DNA from: Priestia aryabhattai
Lineage (GTDB): Bacteria; Bacillota; Bacilli; Bacillales; Bacillaceae_H
Reading direction: 5' to 3'
Assembly (NCBI RefSeq): GCF_023715685.1
Contig: NZ_JAMBOQ010000003.1
Span: 620,001 to 684,000 of the forward strand
DNA length: 64,000 nucleotides
In this document: positions 52,392-60,740 of the stretch, piece by piece
Numbering within the stretch: the stretch's first letter is position 1
Layout of the letters: the number at the start of each line of letters is the position of its first letter
The notes under the pieces: generated by a model
Database searches by the model: none
What the model was told of the DNA's origin: nothing
Seen by the model: only the letters and a program-made list of their open reading frames with translations
Program-made: the position numbers and the translations under genes

Positions 52392-53434
52392 GTATTCTTC
52401 AACGGCAGTTATTATGGGGGATTTTCTCAAGTTTTTTTGTATTTTTATCCGTGCTCCTTACCGTGTTTTTCGCATATCCTGTTTTTCACCTTAGTGACTT
52501 ATGGGAAACAAGCGTATTTGGCATGCCTTTTGTGCTGTTTTCCTTCAGTTTAAGCCTTACGATTGGAAGTGTGATTGGAGGAATCATGGGGTTTATGTGG
52601 AGACAACAGTGGACATATGTTGAAAACCGATTATATGAAATAGAAAATGGCCACCGGCATATGTCGGCAAATGAACCGCTTATTCAAGAAACGTCTCGAA
52701 TTATAAGCCGTTTAAACAAAGTAGATCATAAAATGATTCTTCAAGCACAGCAATCTCAAAAGATGGCAACGGAAAAAGTAGAAAATCAGCAAAAGCAAGT
52801 GCAAGAAATCGTTTCTCAGGAACGAAATCGGCTTGCTAGAGAACTGCATGACTCCGTTAGTCAGCAGCTATTTGCCGCTTCGATGCTTATGTCTGCTATT
52901 ACGGAATCCAACCTTAAGCTACAAGACTCCCAAGCTAAGCAACTAAAGATGGTCGAAAAAATGATTAATCAATCGCAGCTTGAAATGAGGGCTTTGCTTC
53001 TTCATCTTCGACCTGCAGCATTAAAAGGAAAATCGCTACAGGCTGGAATGAAAGAACTGATGAATGAGCTTGCTCAAAAAGTACCGCTTGAATTAAATTG
53101 GAAAATAGAAGGATTTGAACTAGATAAAGGCATTGAAGACCACTTGTTTAGAATTTTGCAAGAATCCGTATCAAATACACTGCGTCATGCAAATGCAACA
53201 GCTTTAGATGTACTGCTGATTAAACGTGACTTTTCCATTATTTTACGTATTGTTGATAACGGAGTTGGCTTTGATGTAGAAAAGGAAAAAGTCGGATCGT
53301 ACGGCCTGCAAAATATGTATGAACGCGCAGTTGAAATTGGAGGCATATTAAAAATTATTAGTTTGCCCGACAAAGGAACAAAGCTAGAAGTAAAAGTACC
53401 GTTAGTAGAAAGAGAGGAGAAGCAAAATGATTAA
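52388..53434 (+). CDS. liaS: Envelope-stress sensor kinase LiaS
   Basis: A NarL-family histidine kinase of 348 residues with two membrane helices (about 10-32 and 46-70) and only a very short extracellular loop, as in intramembrane-sensing kinases. The HisKA_3 box ERNRLARELHDSVSQQL has His154 as phospho-acceptor. The ATPase domain shows DNGVGFD and GSYGLQNMYERA. It overlaps liaF and liaR. Confidence 0.93.
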   Translation: MSILQRQLLWGIFSSFFVFLSVLLTVFFAYPVFHLSDLWETSVFGMPFVLFSFSLSLTIGSVIGGIMGFMWRQQWTYVENRLYEIENGHRHMSANEPLIQETSRIISRLNKVDHKMILQAQQSQKMATEKVENQQKQVQEIVSQERNRLARELHDSVSQQLFAASMLMSAITESNLKLQDSQAKQLKMVEKMINQSQLEMRALLLHLRPAALKGKSLQAGMKELMNELAQKVPLELNWKIEGFELDKGIEDHLFRILQESVSNTLRHANATALDVLLIKRDFSIILRIVDNGVGFDVEKEKVGSYGLQNMYERAVEIGGILKIISLPDKGTKLEVKVPLVEREEKQND

Positions 53435-54053
53435 TGTGCTGTTAGTAGATGATCATGAGATGGTTCGTATTGGGGTAGGAGCGTATTTGTCGGCTCAAAC
53501 AGACATTCATGTAATAGCTGAAGCGGCAAATGGTCAAGAGGCCGTTGAATTGGGGCTTCAGCTGCGCCCGGATATTATTTTAATGGATTTAGTCATGGAA
53601 GAAATGGACGGGATTGAAGCAACAAAACAACTTATTAAGCAGTGGCCAGAAGCAAAAGTGATTATTGTCACTAGCTTTCTAGATGATGAAAAAGTATATC
53701 CCGCTCTAGAGGCAGGGGCAACAAGCTACTTATTAAAAACGTCTAAAGCAGGAGAAATTGCAGCTGCTATTCGCCGTACATATGAGGGGCAATCCGTATT
53801 AGAGCCGGAAGTAACCGGTAAAATGATGTCTAAAATGAGAAAACCGTCTTTACCTCATGAAGAACTGACAACTCGTGAAATGGAAATTTTACTGCTAATG
53901 ACACAAGGTAAAACAAATCAAGAGATTGCAGACGAATTATTTATTGCGCTAAAGACGGTAAAAACACATGTGAGCAATTTATTAAGTAAGCTAGATGTAC
54001 AGGACCGGACTCAAGCAGTCATCTATGCCTTTAAACACAAATTAGTGGAGTGA
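53427..54053 (+). CDS. liaR: Response regulator LiaR
   Basis: A 208-residue NarL/FixJ-type regulator with receiver residues D8, D9, phospho-acceptor D54 (IILMDLVM) and K104 (LLKTSKAGE), and a LuxR-type HTH (TTREMEILLLMTQGKTNQEIADELFI). When phosphorylated by LiaS it should activate the liaIH promoter upstream. It overlaps liaS by 8 bp and ends at a strong terminator. Confidence 0.94.
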   Translation: MINVLLVDDHEMVRIGVGAYLSAQTDIHVIAEAANGQEAVELGLQLRPDIILMDLVMEEMDGIEATKQLIKQWPEAKVIIVTSFLDDEKVYPALEAGATSYLLKTSKAGEIAAAIRRTYEGQSVLEPEVTGKMMSKMRKPSLPHEELTTREMEILLLMTQGKTNQEIADELFIALKTVKTHVSNLLSKLDVQDRTQAVIYAFKHKLVE

Positions 54054-54054
54054 G

Positions 54055-54089
54055 AATCGTTATTCAAAAGAGAATAACGATTTTTTTTG
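54055..54089 (+). terminator. Terminator of the lia operon
   Basis: AATCGTTATTC and GAATAACGATT around a 6-nt loop, then T8. Confidence 0.9.
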
Positions 54090-54185
54090 TGAAAAACCTA
54101 TTTTTTTGCAGGTATTCATTATAAAATAGCGATATGCGTAAATGCGAACGCTTATGTAAAAGCACTATTTTGAGGGGTTGAGCAC

Positions 54186-55853
54186 ATGGAAAAGAAATGG
54201 TGGAAAGAAGTTGTTGCGTATCAAATCTACCCGCGGAGCTTCATGGATTCAAACGGCGACGGAATTGGTGACATTCAAGGGGTTATTTCAAAATTAGACT
54301 ATTTATCTGATCTTGGAATTGATGTCATTTGGATTTGCCCGATTTATCAGTCTCCTAACGACGATAATGGCTACGATATCAGTGATTATAAAGATATTAT
54401 GAAAGATTTCGGAACAATGGAAGACTTTGATGAGCTGCTAGATGAAGTTCACCATCGTGGAATGAAACTGATTATGGATTTAGTTATTAATCATACTTCA
54501 GATGAACACCCTTGGTTTGTAGAATCTAGATCTTCTAAAGAAAATCCATATCGTGATTATTACATCTGGCACGAAGGTAAAGATGGAAGAGAGCCAAACA
54601 ACTGGGAATCTATTTTTAGCGGATCAGCTTGGGAGTTCGACGAAAAGACAAAAGAGTATTACATGCACGTATTTTCTAAAAAACAGCCAGATTTAAACTG
54701 GGAAAACGAAAAAGTACGTCATGAGCTTTATGAAATGGTTAACTGGTGGTTAGATAAAGGGATTGACGGCTTTCGTGTAGATGCTATTTCGCATATTAAA
54801 AAAGTGGCGGGCTTCCCAGATCTACCGAACCCTGAAAAGCTAGATTATGTGCCATCGTTTGAAGGGCATATGAATCGACCGGGAATTCAAGAATATTTAA
54901 AAGAGCTAAAAGAAAATACGTTTGCCAAATACGATATTATGACGGTTGGAGAGGCAAATGGTGTAACATCGGACAGCGCAGATGAGTGGGTAGCTGAAGA
55001 TGGCGGAAACTTCAATATGATTTTTCAGTTCGAGCATATGGGACTGTGGGATAAAGGAGAAGAAAAACCGCTGGATTTAATCGAGCTAAAAACGATTTTA
55101 ACTAGTTGGCAAAATGGTTTAGAAGAAATCAACGGCTGGAACGCTTTATATTTAGAAAATCATGACCAAATTCGTTCTGTAAATAAATTCGGCAGCGTAG
55201 CTTACCGAGTGGAAAGTGCAAAGTGCTTAGCTGCACTATACTTTTTAATGAAAGGAACACCGTTTATTTATCAAGGACAAGAACTTGGAATGACCAATGT
55301 TAAGTTTGATTCTATTGACGATTATGATGATGTTGGTATGATTAACTACTACCGTATTCAGCGTGAAAAAGGCGATTCACATGACGATATTATGAAAGTT
55401 ATTTGGGAAACAGGCCGCGATAATTCAAGAACGCCAATGCAGTGGAATACAGAAAGAAATGCAGGATTTTCTACTGGGAACCCTTGGATGAAGGTAAATC
55501 CAAATTACGTAGATATTAACGTAGAAGAGCAGAAACGTGATAAGAATTCGGTACTGAATTTTTACAAACAGCTCATTACAATTAGAAAACAACATGATGT
55601 GCTGGTGTATGGAACTTATAAGCTGTTGGCAGAAGAAGATTCCGCTATTTACGCGTATACGCGAACATTAGAAGGTAAAACCGCTGTTGTTATTTGTAAT
55701 ATGTCACCGAATAATCAAACCTTCGAGTTCCCTTCAGAGAGCTCATTTGCAAACACAGAAGTGCTGATTCATAATTATCCGTTGGATACAAACGAAACGC
55801 TTGAAAAATGTACGCTGCACCCATATGAAACACGTGTATACTTACTTTCATAA
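54186..55853 (+). CDS. GH13 alpha-glucosidase (oligo-1,6-glucosidase family)
   Basis: A 555-residue cytoplasmic enzyme of GH13 subfamily 31. The TIM barrel has nucleophile Asp199 (GFRVDAI), acid/base Glu256 (MTVGEANG) and the transition-state Asp in LENHDQIR (about 327). The residue after the nucleophile is Ala200; true oligo-1,6-glucosidases have Val200 and 1,4-specific enzymes have Ala or Thr. It is therefore likelier to cut alpha-1,4 bonds of malto-oligosaccharides or sucrose. No transporter or regulator gene is adjacent, and no convincing cre site was seen. Confidence 0.88.
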   Translation: MEKKWWKEVVAYQIYPRSFMDSNGDGIGDIQGVISKLDYLSDLGIDVIWICPIYQSPNDDNGYDISDYKDIMKDFGTMEDFDELLDEVHHRGMKLIMDLVINHTSDEHPWFVESRSSKENPYRDYYIWHEGKDGREPNNWESIFSGSAWEFDEKTKEYYMHVFSKKQPDLNWENEKVRHELYEMVNWWLDKGIDGFRVDAISHIKKVAGFPDLPNPEKLDYVPSFEGHMNRPGIQEYLKELKENTFAKYDIMTVGEANGVTSDSADEWVAEDGGNFNMIFQFEHMGLWDKGEEKPLDLIELKTILTSWQNGLEEINGWNALYLENHDQIRSVNKFGSVAYRVESAKCLAALYFLMKGTPFIYQGQELGMTNVKFDSIDDYDDVGMINYYRIQREKGDSHDDIMKVIWETGRDNSRTPMQWNTERNAGFSTGNPWMKVNPNYVDINVEEQKRDKNSVLNFYKQLITIRKQHDVLVYGTYKLLAEEDSAIYAYTRTLEGKTAVVICNMSPNNQTFEFPSESSFANTEVLIHNYPLDTNETLEKCTLHPYETRVYLLS

Positions 55854-55927
55854 ACAAGTTGAGCAACCGATTGCGCAATTTTAAAGTGAAAAGCTTTTAA
55901 AAACAAATTTATATGCGACATATATAA

Positions 55928-55962
55928 AGAAACTGCTGGCTCTACCAAGAGCGAGCAGTTTC
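55928..55962 (+). terminator. Hairpin after the alpha-glucosidase gene
   Basis: GAAACTGCTGGCTC and GAGCGAGCAGTTTC form a long stem with one mismatch. The tail (TGCATTTTG) is only weakly T-rich. Confidence 0.65.
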
Positions 55963-56062
55963 TGCATTTTGATAAAAAGACGGAGAAAGCTTTGACTACG
56001 GCGCATGTATATGGTACTTTTACACTTAGTGTAGATAATTAGAAACAAAATGAGGTTGAAAA

Positions 56063-57205
56063 ATGGCGAAATATAAAATTATTGCAACAGCAGCAATGGG
56101 AATTGAAGCACTGGTCGCTAAAGAAGTGCGTGCTTTAGGATATGAATGTGAAGTAGATAATGGCAAGGTTATCTTTGAAGGAGACGAGCTCGCAATTGCT
56201 CGCTGCAATTTATGGCTTCGTACAGCAGATCGAATTAAAGTACAGGTTGGACAGTTCAAAGCTCGTACGTTTGATGAGCTTTTTGAACAAACAAAAGCAT
56301 TAAATTGGGGAGATTATTTGCCCGTAGATGCACAGTTTCCTGTATCGGGAAAATCAGTTAAATCTAAATTGTTCAGCGTTTCAGATTGTCAAAGCATTGT
56401 GAAAAAAGCAATTGTTGACAGCATGAAAAAACATTATAACAAAACAACAGGCTGGCTCGAAGAAACGGGGTCAACGTTTAAAATTGAAGTAGCGCTATTG
56501 AAAGATGTTGCCACATTAACAATTGATGCAAGCGGTGCAGGACTTCATAAGCGCGGTTACCGCGTTGGGCAGGGGGAAGCTCCTTTAAAAGAAACGCTAG
56601 CGGCAGCTCTAATCATGCTAACACCATGGAATGCGAATCGCCCGTTTGTCGATGTGTTCTGCGGTTCTGGTACAATTGCCATCGAAGCAGCGCTTATCGG
56701 TCAAAACATTGCACCAGGATTTAATCGTGACTTCTTATCAGAAGAGTGGCCGTGGATGTCAGCAAGTATTTGGGACAAAGCGCGCGAAGAGGCAGAAGAC
56801 TTAGCGAACTACGACCAAGTGCTAGATATTGCTGGTCATGATATTGACCATCGTATGGTAAAAGTAGCAGAGCAAAATGCATTTGAAGCTGGGCTTGGAG
56901 ATTTAATTCAATTTAAGCAAATGCAAGTGCGCGATTTTACTACACCGAAAGAATATGGAATCATCATTGGTAACCCTCCGTACGGTGAACGTTTAAGCGA
57001 TCGTCCTTCTGTTGAAAAAATGTACGCTGAAATGGGCGAGGCGTTTTCTAAGCTTGATACGTGGTCTATTTATATGCTTACATCTCATGAGCAGTTTGAA
57101 CAGTACTACGGTAAAAAAGCAACGAAAAAACGCAAATTGTTTAATGGGTTTATTAAAACAGACTACTATCAGTACTGGGGACCTCGTCCTCCACGCAACG
57201 ATTAA
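56063..57205 (+). CDS. ypsC: rRNA guanine N2-methyltransferase, YpsC (RlmL-like)
   Basis: A 380-residue THUMP-containing RNA methyltransferase. Residues 1-160 hold the ferredoxin-like and THUMP domains. The SAM-binding core has DVFCGSGTIAIEAAL (motif I) and the catalytic NPPYGERL (motif IV, about 310). It corresponds to the methylase half of E. coli RlmL, which modifies G2445 of 23S rRNA. The gene normally follows rnpB in B. subtilis. AGGTTG precedes the ATG. Confidence 0.92.
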   Translation: MAKYKIIATAAMGIEALVAKEVRALGYECEVDNGKVIFEGDELAIARCNLWLRTADRIKVQVGQFKARTFDELFEQTKALNWGDYLPVDAQFPVSGKSVKSKLFSVSDCQSIVKKAIVDSMKKHYNKTTGWLEETGSTFKIEVALLKDVATLTIDASGAGLHKRGYRVGQGEAPLKETLAAALIMLTPWNANRPFVDVFCGSGTIAIEAALIGQNIAPGFNRDFLSEEWPWMSASIWDKAREEAEDLANYDQVLDIAGHDIDHRMVKVAEQNAFEAGLGDLIQFKQMQVRDFTTPKEYGIIIGNPPYGERLSDRPSVEKMYAEMGEAFSKLDTWSIYMLTSHEQFEQYYGKKATKKRKLFNGFIKTDYYQYWGPRPPRND

Positions 57206-57212
57206 TAAATAC

Positions 57213-57247
57213 AAAAGCCAAGCGGTGTAAAACCAGCTTGGCTTTTT
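57213..57247 (+). terminator. Terminator of ypsC
   Basis: AAAAGCCAAGC and GCTTGGCTTTTT around a 12-nt loop. Confidence 0.88.
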
Positions 57248-57252
57248 GTACG

Positions 57253-57381
57253 TTATTTCTTTTTTAAACCCCGATAAGCTAGCATTCCAAACAAGCCTAT
57301 ACCGAGCACGACAATTAATAAAATAAACCAAAATGTAGCATTAAGCAGGTATTTATATAGTCCGTCATAATAATTATGCAT
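57253..57381 (-). CDS. 42-residue membrane protein
   Basis: A small protein: a polar, Tyr-rich start (MHNYYDGLYKYLL), one hydrophobic helix (residues 16-35) and a Lys-rich end (RGLKKK), suggesting the C terminus stays in the cytoplasm. GGGGTGAG precedes the ATG. Convergent to ypsC. No family recognised. Confidence 0.55.
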   Translation of the reverse strand: MHNYYDGLYKYLLNATFWFILLIVVLGIGLFGMLAYRGLKKK

Positions 57382-57518
57382 ATACTCACCCCATTATGTT
57401 TTTTATAGTATGGGCGAGTAGCAGTGCAATATATGTATTCATTTCTTTTCAATAGCAGACTTAAAATGAGAAATGATTATCTTATTTCTAACATATTAAG
57501 CGCTACTTATCATCTACT

Positions 57519-57821
57519 ATGTTTATTTCCTTTGTAATTATGGTTGAAAGCTATATTGCTGAAAAAAAGAAGTGGTGGATATTCCCTCATCCTCCCCATC
57601 GATATCTAACAGGTGAAGCTGCTTTACTTTTAGGTCCATTTTTAGCAGGTTCTTTATGGATTAAAAAGTTCACATATGGCCATTTTGGAAAATATATGTT
57701 ATTAAATGCACTCGTAGATACATTTTTTGTTTATCCTTTTCACCGAATTATGAGGCGCGCAAATCTTTTTAAGGTAGGCACATTTAAAGAGTACCATCTG
57801 CTAGGTATCTTCCTACTGTAG
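57519..57821 (+). pseudogene. Probable membrane protein remnant
   Basis: A 100-residue frame with hydrophobic segments and the stretch WWIFPHPPHRYLTGEAALLLGP...HFGKYMLLNALVDTFFVYPFHRIM, resembling small multipass membrane proteins of the CBO0543 type, which as I recall are longer. No ribosome binding site precedes the ATG. The last part overlaps the ABC-permease remnant on the other strand. It is best read as a truncated gene cut at its 3' side. Confidence 0.5.
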
Positions 57822-58140
57822 CCATTGATGGTATCGAGAGTCGAAGAGCGATTTTTGGATATATTTTCCACTCTGACGCTCCGTCCATGCGAGCAGCTTC
57901 GAATAGTTCCTTTGGCAAAGTTTTCATAAACCCCGTTATAATAAACACACCGATTGGAAGCAAAAAAATTATGGAGACGATAATGACGCCTATTAGCATA
58001 TTGACGAGCCCGAGCTTATTCATCAGTAAAAAGACAGGAATCATATTGACTTGAGTAGGGACGATCATTCCGCAAACAAAAAAATCGTATACAATCCATC
58101 CAAGCTTTTGAGGAAGCTGAATAATAGCGTAAGCAATCAT
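57784..58140 (-). pseudogene. Truncated sugar ABC-transporter permease (MalG type)
   Basis: Only the middle third of a permease is present. It begins at the AYAI segment, runs through MIVPTQVNMIPVFLLMNKLGL and LPIGVFIITGF, and ends soon after the EAA loop (EAARMDGASEWKIYPKIALRLSIP). Intact members are about 270-280 residues; roughly 90 are missing at the N terminus and 60 at the C terminus. No binding site precedes the ATG and no other transporter gene is nearby. It is a decayed fragment. Confidence 0.75.
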
Positions 58141-58271
58141 GCTTGAAAACCATAGAAAGAATCAATTTATTAAGCCAGAGATACTGGTTTTGAGAATAAA
58201 ATAAACAGCTGGTGTATAGAATGATAGTATTCACTTTTATAGTAAGCACTACAGAGAGAGGATGTTTATAA

Positions 58272-58451
58272 ATGGATAGAAACACACAATTCACTATGAT
58301 TCGTCAAGCGTTGGAAAATAGCTATCATTTAATGCAGCAGGGAATAGAAGTTAGAGGAGAGACGCTTACTCAGCTTGAACAAGCAAAAGCTGAATATGAA
58401 GCCGCCTTTTTATTGTCTCAGTCCACGGACTCAAAATTCCGCTGTAATTAA
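58272..58451 (+). CDS. Small hypothetical protein, 59 residues
   Basis: A helical, Gln/Glu-rich protein (TQFTMIRQALENSYHLMQ...TLTQLEQAKAEYEAAFLL) with no membrane segment. A weak GAGAGGATG site precedes the ATG. It is probably expressed by itself and ends before a good terminator. No family recognised. Confidence 0.55.
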   Translation: MDRNTQFTMIRQALENSYHLMQQGIEVRGETLTQLEQAKAEYEAAFLLSQSTDSKFRCN

Positions 58452-58502
58452 TTTTTTAATAGCACTTATTTCGTTTTCGTTCTATATACACGTCTTTTAT
58501 AT

Positions 58503-58535
58503 AAAAAGTTCTGTCCTTACAGGCAGAACTTTTTT
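58503..58535 (+). terminator. Terminator after the 59-residue ORF
   Basis: AAAAAGTTCTG and CAGAACTTTTT around a 10-nt loop, then T. Confidence 0.85.
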
Positions 58536-58674
58536 ATGTTTAGCTCTTTTTATTGACATTTTAGGTAAAGTAGTCAATAATTAAGTTTTGCTTACATGAG
58601 AAATTTACTAGATAAAAAGAAGTGAAGCTAATTTTTATTGATAGATATTCACATAAATAAAGGAGTCAGTATCG

Positions 58675-60612
58675 ATGATGAGAGAGCGGTTGCCTTTTAC
58701 AATTGAGCGGGATGAAAATTTTTTTGACAAATTAAATGAATGGATAGGTGATGTTTTTTATGATCATCTTCCAGATGCAGGGTTAGAACTTCGAGACGAA
58801 CAAATTTTTATGGCTTTTCAAATCGAACGAGCTTTTAAAGAAAAAAATGTAATCTTTGCAGAAGCAGGTGTGGGAACAGGGAAGACCATTGTGTATTTAC
58901 TTTACGCTATTTGTTATGCAAGATATATCGGCAAGCCAGCTATTATTGCCTGTGCGGATGAAACATTAATTGAACAGTTAGTAAAAGCCGAAGGAGACAT
59001 TGCCAAGCTCTCTGGTATTTTAGATATTAACATGGATGTTCGCTTAGCAAAATCTCAAGATCAGTATCTGTGTTTAAAGAAATTAGATGCTGTAACAGCG
59101 CGAACAGATAATGAAAACATTGAAGAAATTTATGATACGCTTCCTGATTTTGTTCATGATCATAGCGGTATGCAGTCGTTCTATCACTACGGAGACCGTA
59201 AAGAATATCCGCACTTAACAGATGAGGAATGGAATCAAATTAACTGGGATACCTTTCAAGACTGCTCGTCCTGTGAGCAGCGTCATAGATGCGGCTTAAC
59301 GCTTTCACGTGAGCACTACAGAAAAGCACATGACTTAATTATTTGCTCTCACGATTTTTACATGGAGCACATTTGGACATACGAAGCCCGCAAGCGTGAA
59401 GGACAGCTTCCGCTTCTTCCTGAAAGCAGCTGTGTTGTATTTGATGAAGGCCACCTGCTGGAATTTGCTGCCCAAAAAGCTTTAACGTATCGCATTCAAG
59501 AAGATACGTTAGAAAATTTGTTAACGCGTCTATTAGAAAATGACGTGCGAGAAGAATTTGCTGTGAAGATCGAGCACGCTATCGATGTGTATGCAATGTT
59601 CTTTGACCGTTTAAGTGAAGCAAGCACAGAGATCGTTGGTTCTAGCCGTAAAGAAGTAGCCCGCACAAACGGATTACAAAGTGTAGGAAAAGAACTTTTA
59701 TCGCTGCTTGAGCATATCGGAAACGAGCTTGTGTTTGAGAGTGAGACCTATACAGTAGACGAATATACGCTGAGAATTGTAGATGAGTACCTAGATCAAA
59801 TTGATTATTCGCTGCGCTTATTTATGGACAACGAAAATGCCATCTACTGGGTGGAAGAAAACAACTGGCAGCTGACGTTGGTTATTATGCCACAAGCAGT
59901 AAAGGACGTCTTAAAGGAACGAGTATTTGCGAAGAAAATACCATATATTTTCACTTCTGCCACTCTTTCAGATAACCAATCGTTTGATTATTTAGCATAT
60001 AGCTTAGGAATTGCAAAGCCGCTTTCTTTTTCCGTTGAATCGCCATTTGATTATGATGAGCAAATGAAAATTGCGGTAAAAAATGTTTCGGATGATCAAG
60101 AAGAAGCTTTTGCTGAAAAATTTGCCTTTACTGTTGCTCAGCTCGAAAAAACGAACGGACGGGCACTTTTATTATTTAACAGCAAAGAAGAACTAGAGAT
60201 GTTTAAAGAAGCTTCAAAAGAGTTAAATCAGTACACATTTTTATTTGAAGGGGATCAAGAGATCAGCAAATTAGTATCTCAGTTCCAGCGGGAAGAAGAA
60301 ACGATTTTATGCGCTGTTCATTTATGGGAAGGGTTGGATATTCCAGGACCTTCGCTATCTAATGTAATTATTTGGTCTCTGCCTTATCCGCCGAATGACC
60401 CGGTCTTTGAAGCAAAGCGCAATCAAGTAGTCGATCCATTTTGGGATGCGGATATGCCGTATATGCTTCTTCGCTTAAAGCAAGGAGTTGGAAGACTGAT
60501 TCGCTCTCATAACGATAAGGGTCTAATCACGATCTTTATGCCAAAAAGTACAGATTCAAAAGTGCGTTCAATCATTGAACAAAATGTTCCAACGAAAATA
60601 GAAAACGTATAA
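58675..60612 (+). CDS. ypvA: DinG/XPD-type helicase YpvA
   Basis: A 645-residue superfamily 2 helicase without an exonuclease domain. Walker A is AEAGVGTGKT (about residue 62) and motif II reads DEGH instead of DEAH (VVFDEGHLLEFA). Late motifs are LWEGLDIPG and QGVGRLIRS. Cysteines in YLCLKKL and CSSCEQRHRCG (about 120-205) suggest an iron-sulfur cluster as in XPD. The role is probably DNA repair or R-loop processing; this is inference. AAGGAG precedes the ATG. Its position before ypwA is as in B. subtilis. Confidence 0.9.
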   Translation: MMRERLPFTIERDENFFDKLNEWIGDVFYDHLPDAGLELRDEQIFMAFQIERAFKEKNVIFAEAGVGTGKTIVYLLYAICYARYIGKPAIIACADETLIEQLVKAEGDIAKLSGILDINMDVRLAKSQDQYLCLKKLDAVTARTDNENIEEIYDTLPDFVHDHSGMQSFYHYGDRKEYPHLTDEEWNQINWDTFQDCSSCEQRHRCGLTLSREHYRKAHDLIICSHDFYMEHIWTYEARKREGQLPLLPESSCVVFDEGHLLEFAAQKALTYRIQEDTLENLLTRLLENDVREEFAVKIEHAIDVYAMFFDRLSEASTEIVGSSRKEVARTNGLQSVGKELLSLLEHIGNELVFESETYTVDEYTLRIVDEYLDQIDYSLRLFMDNENAIYWVEENNWQLTLVIMPQAVKDVLKERVFAKKIPYIFTSATLSDNQSFDYLAYSLGIAKPLSFSVESPFDYDEQMKIAVKNVSDDQEEAFAEKFAFTVAQLEKTNGRALLLFNSKEELEMFKEASKELNQYTFLFEGDQEISKLVSQFQREEETILCAVHLWEGLDIPGPSLSNVIIWSLPYPPNDPVFEAKRNQVVDPFWDADMPYMLLRLKQGVGRLIRSHNDKGLITIFMPKSTDSKVRSIIEQNVPTKIENV

Positions 60613-60644
60613 AAGAAAGCGCGGCTACCACCGCGCTTTCTTTT
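60611..60644 (+). terminator. Terminator of ypvA
   Basis: AAAAGAAAGCGCGG and CCGCGCTTTCTTTT around a 6-nt loop. Confidence 0.9.
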
Positions 60645-60740
60645 ATGTGTATAATAGATTGAATATTCAGTTATATACATACCGTTACTATTATGATAAA
60701 ATAATTTATGGTGAAATAAGGAAAGTAAGGAGGAAAAACA

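Noticed and set aside
54120..54160. Possible cre site before the alpha-glucosidase gene (TGCGAACGCTTATG)
   Set aside because: At least three mismatches to the CcpA consensus at conserved positions; not convincing.
58016..58294. 92-codon minus-strand frame next to the permease remnant
   Set aside because: It shares DNA with the permease fragment in another frame and shows no protein-like composition.
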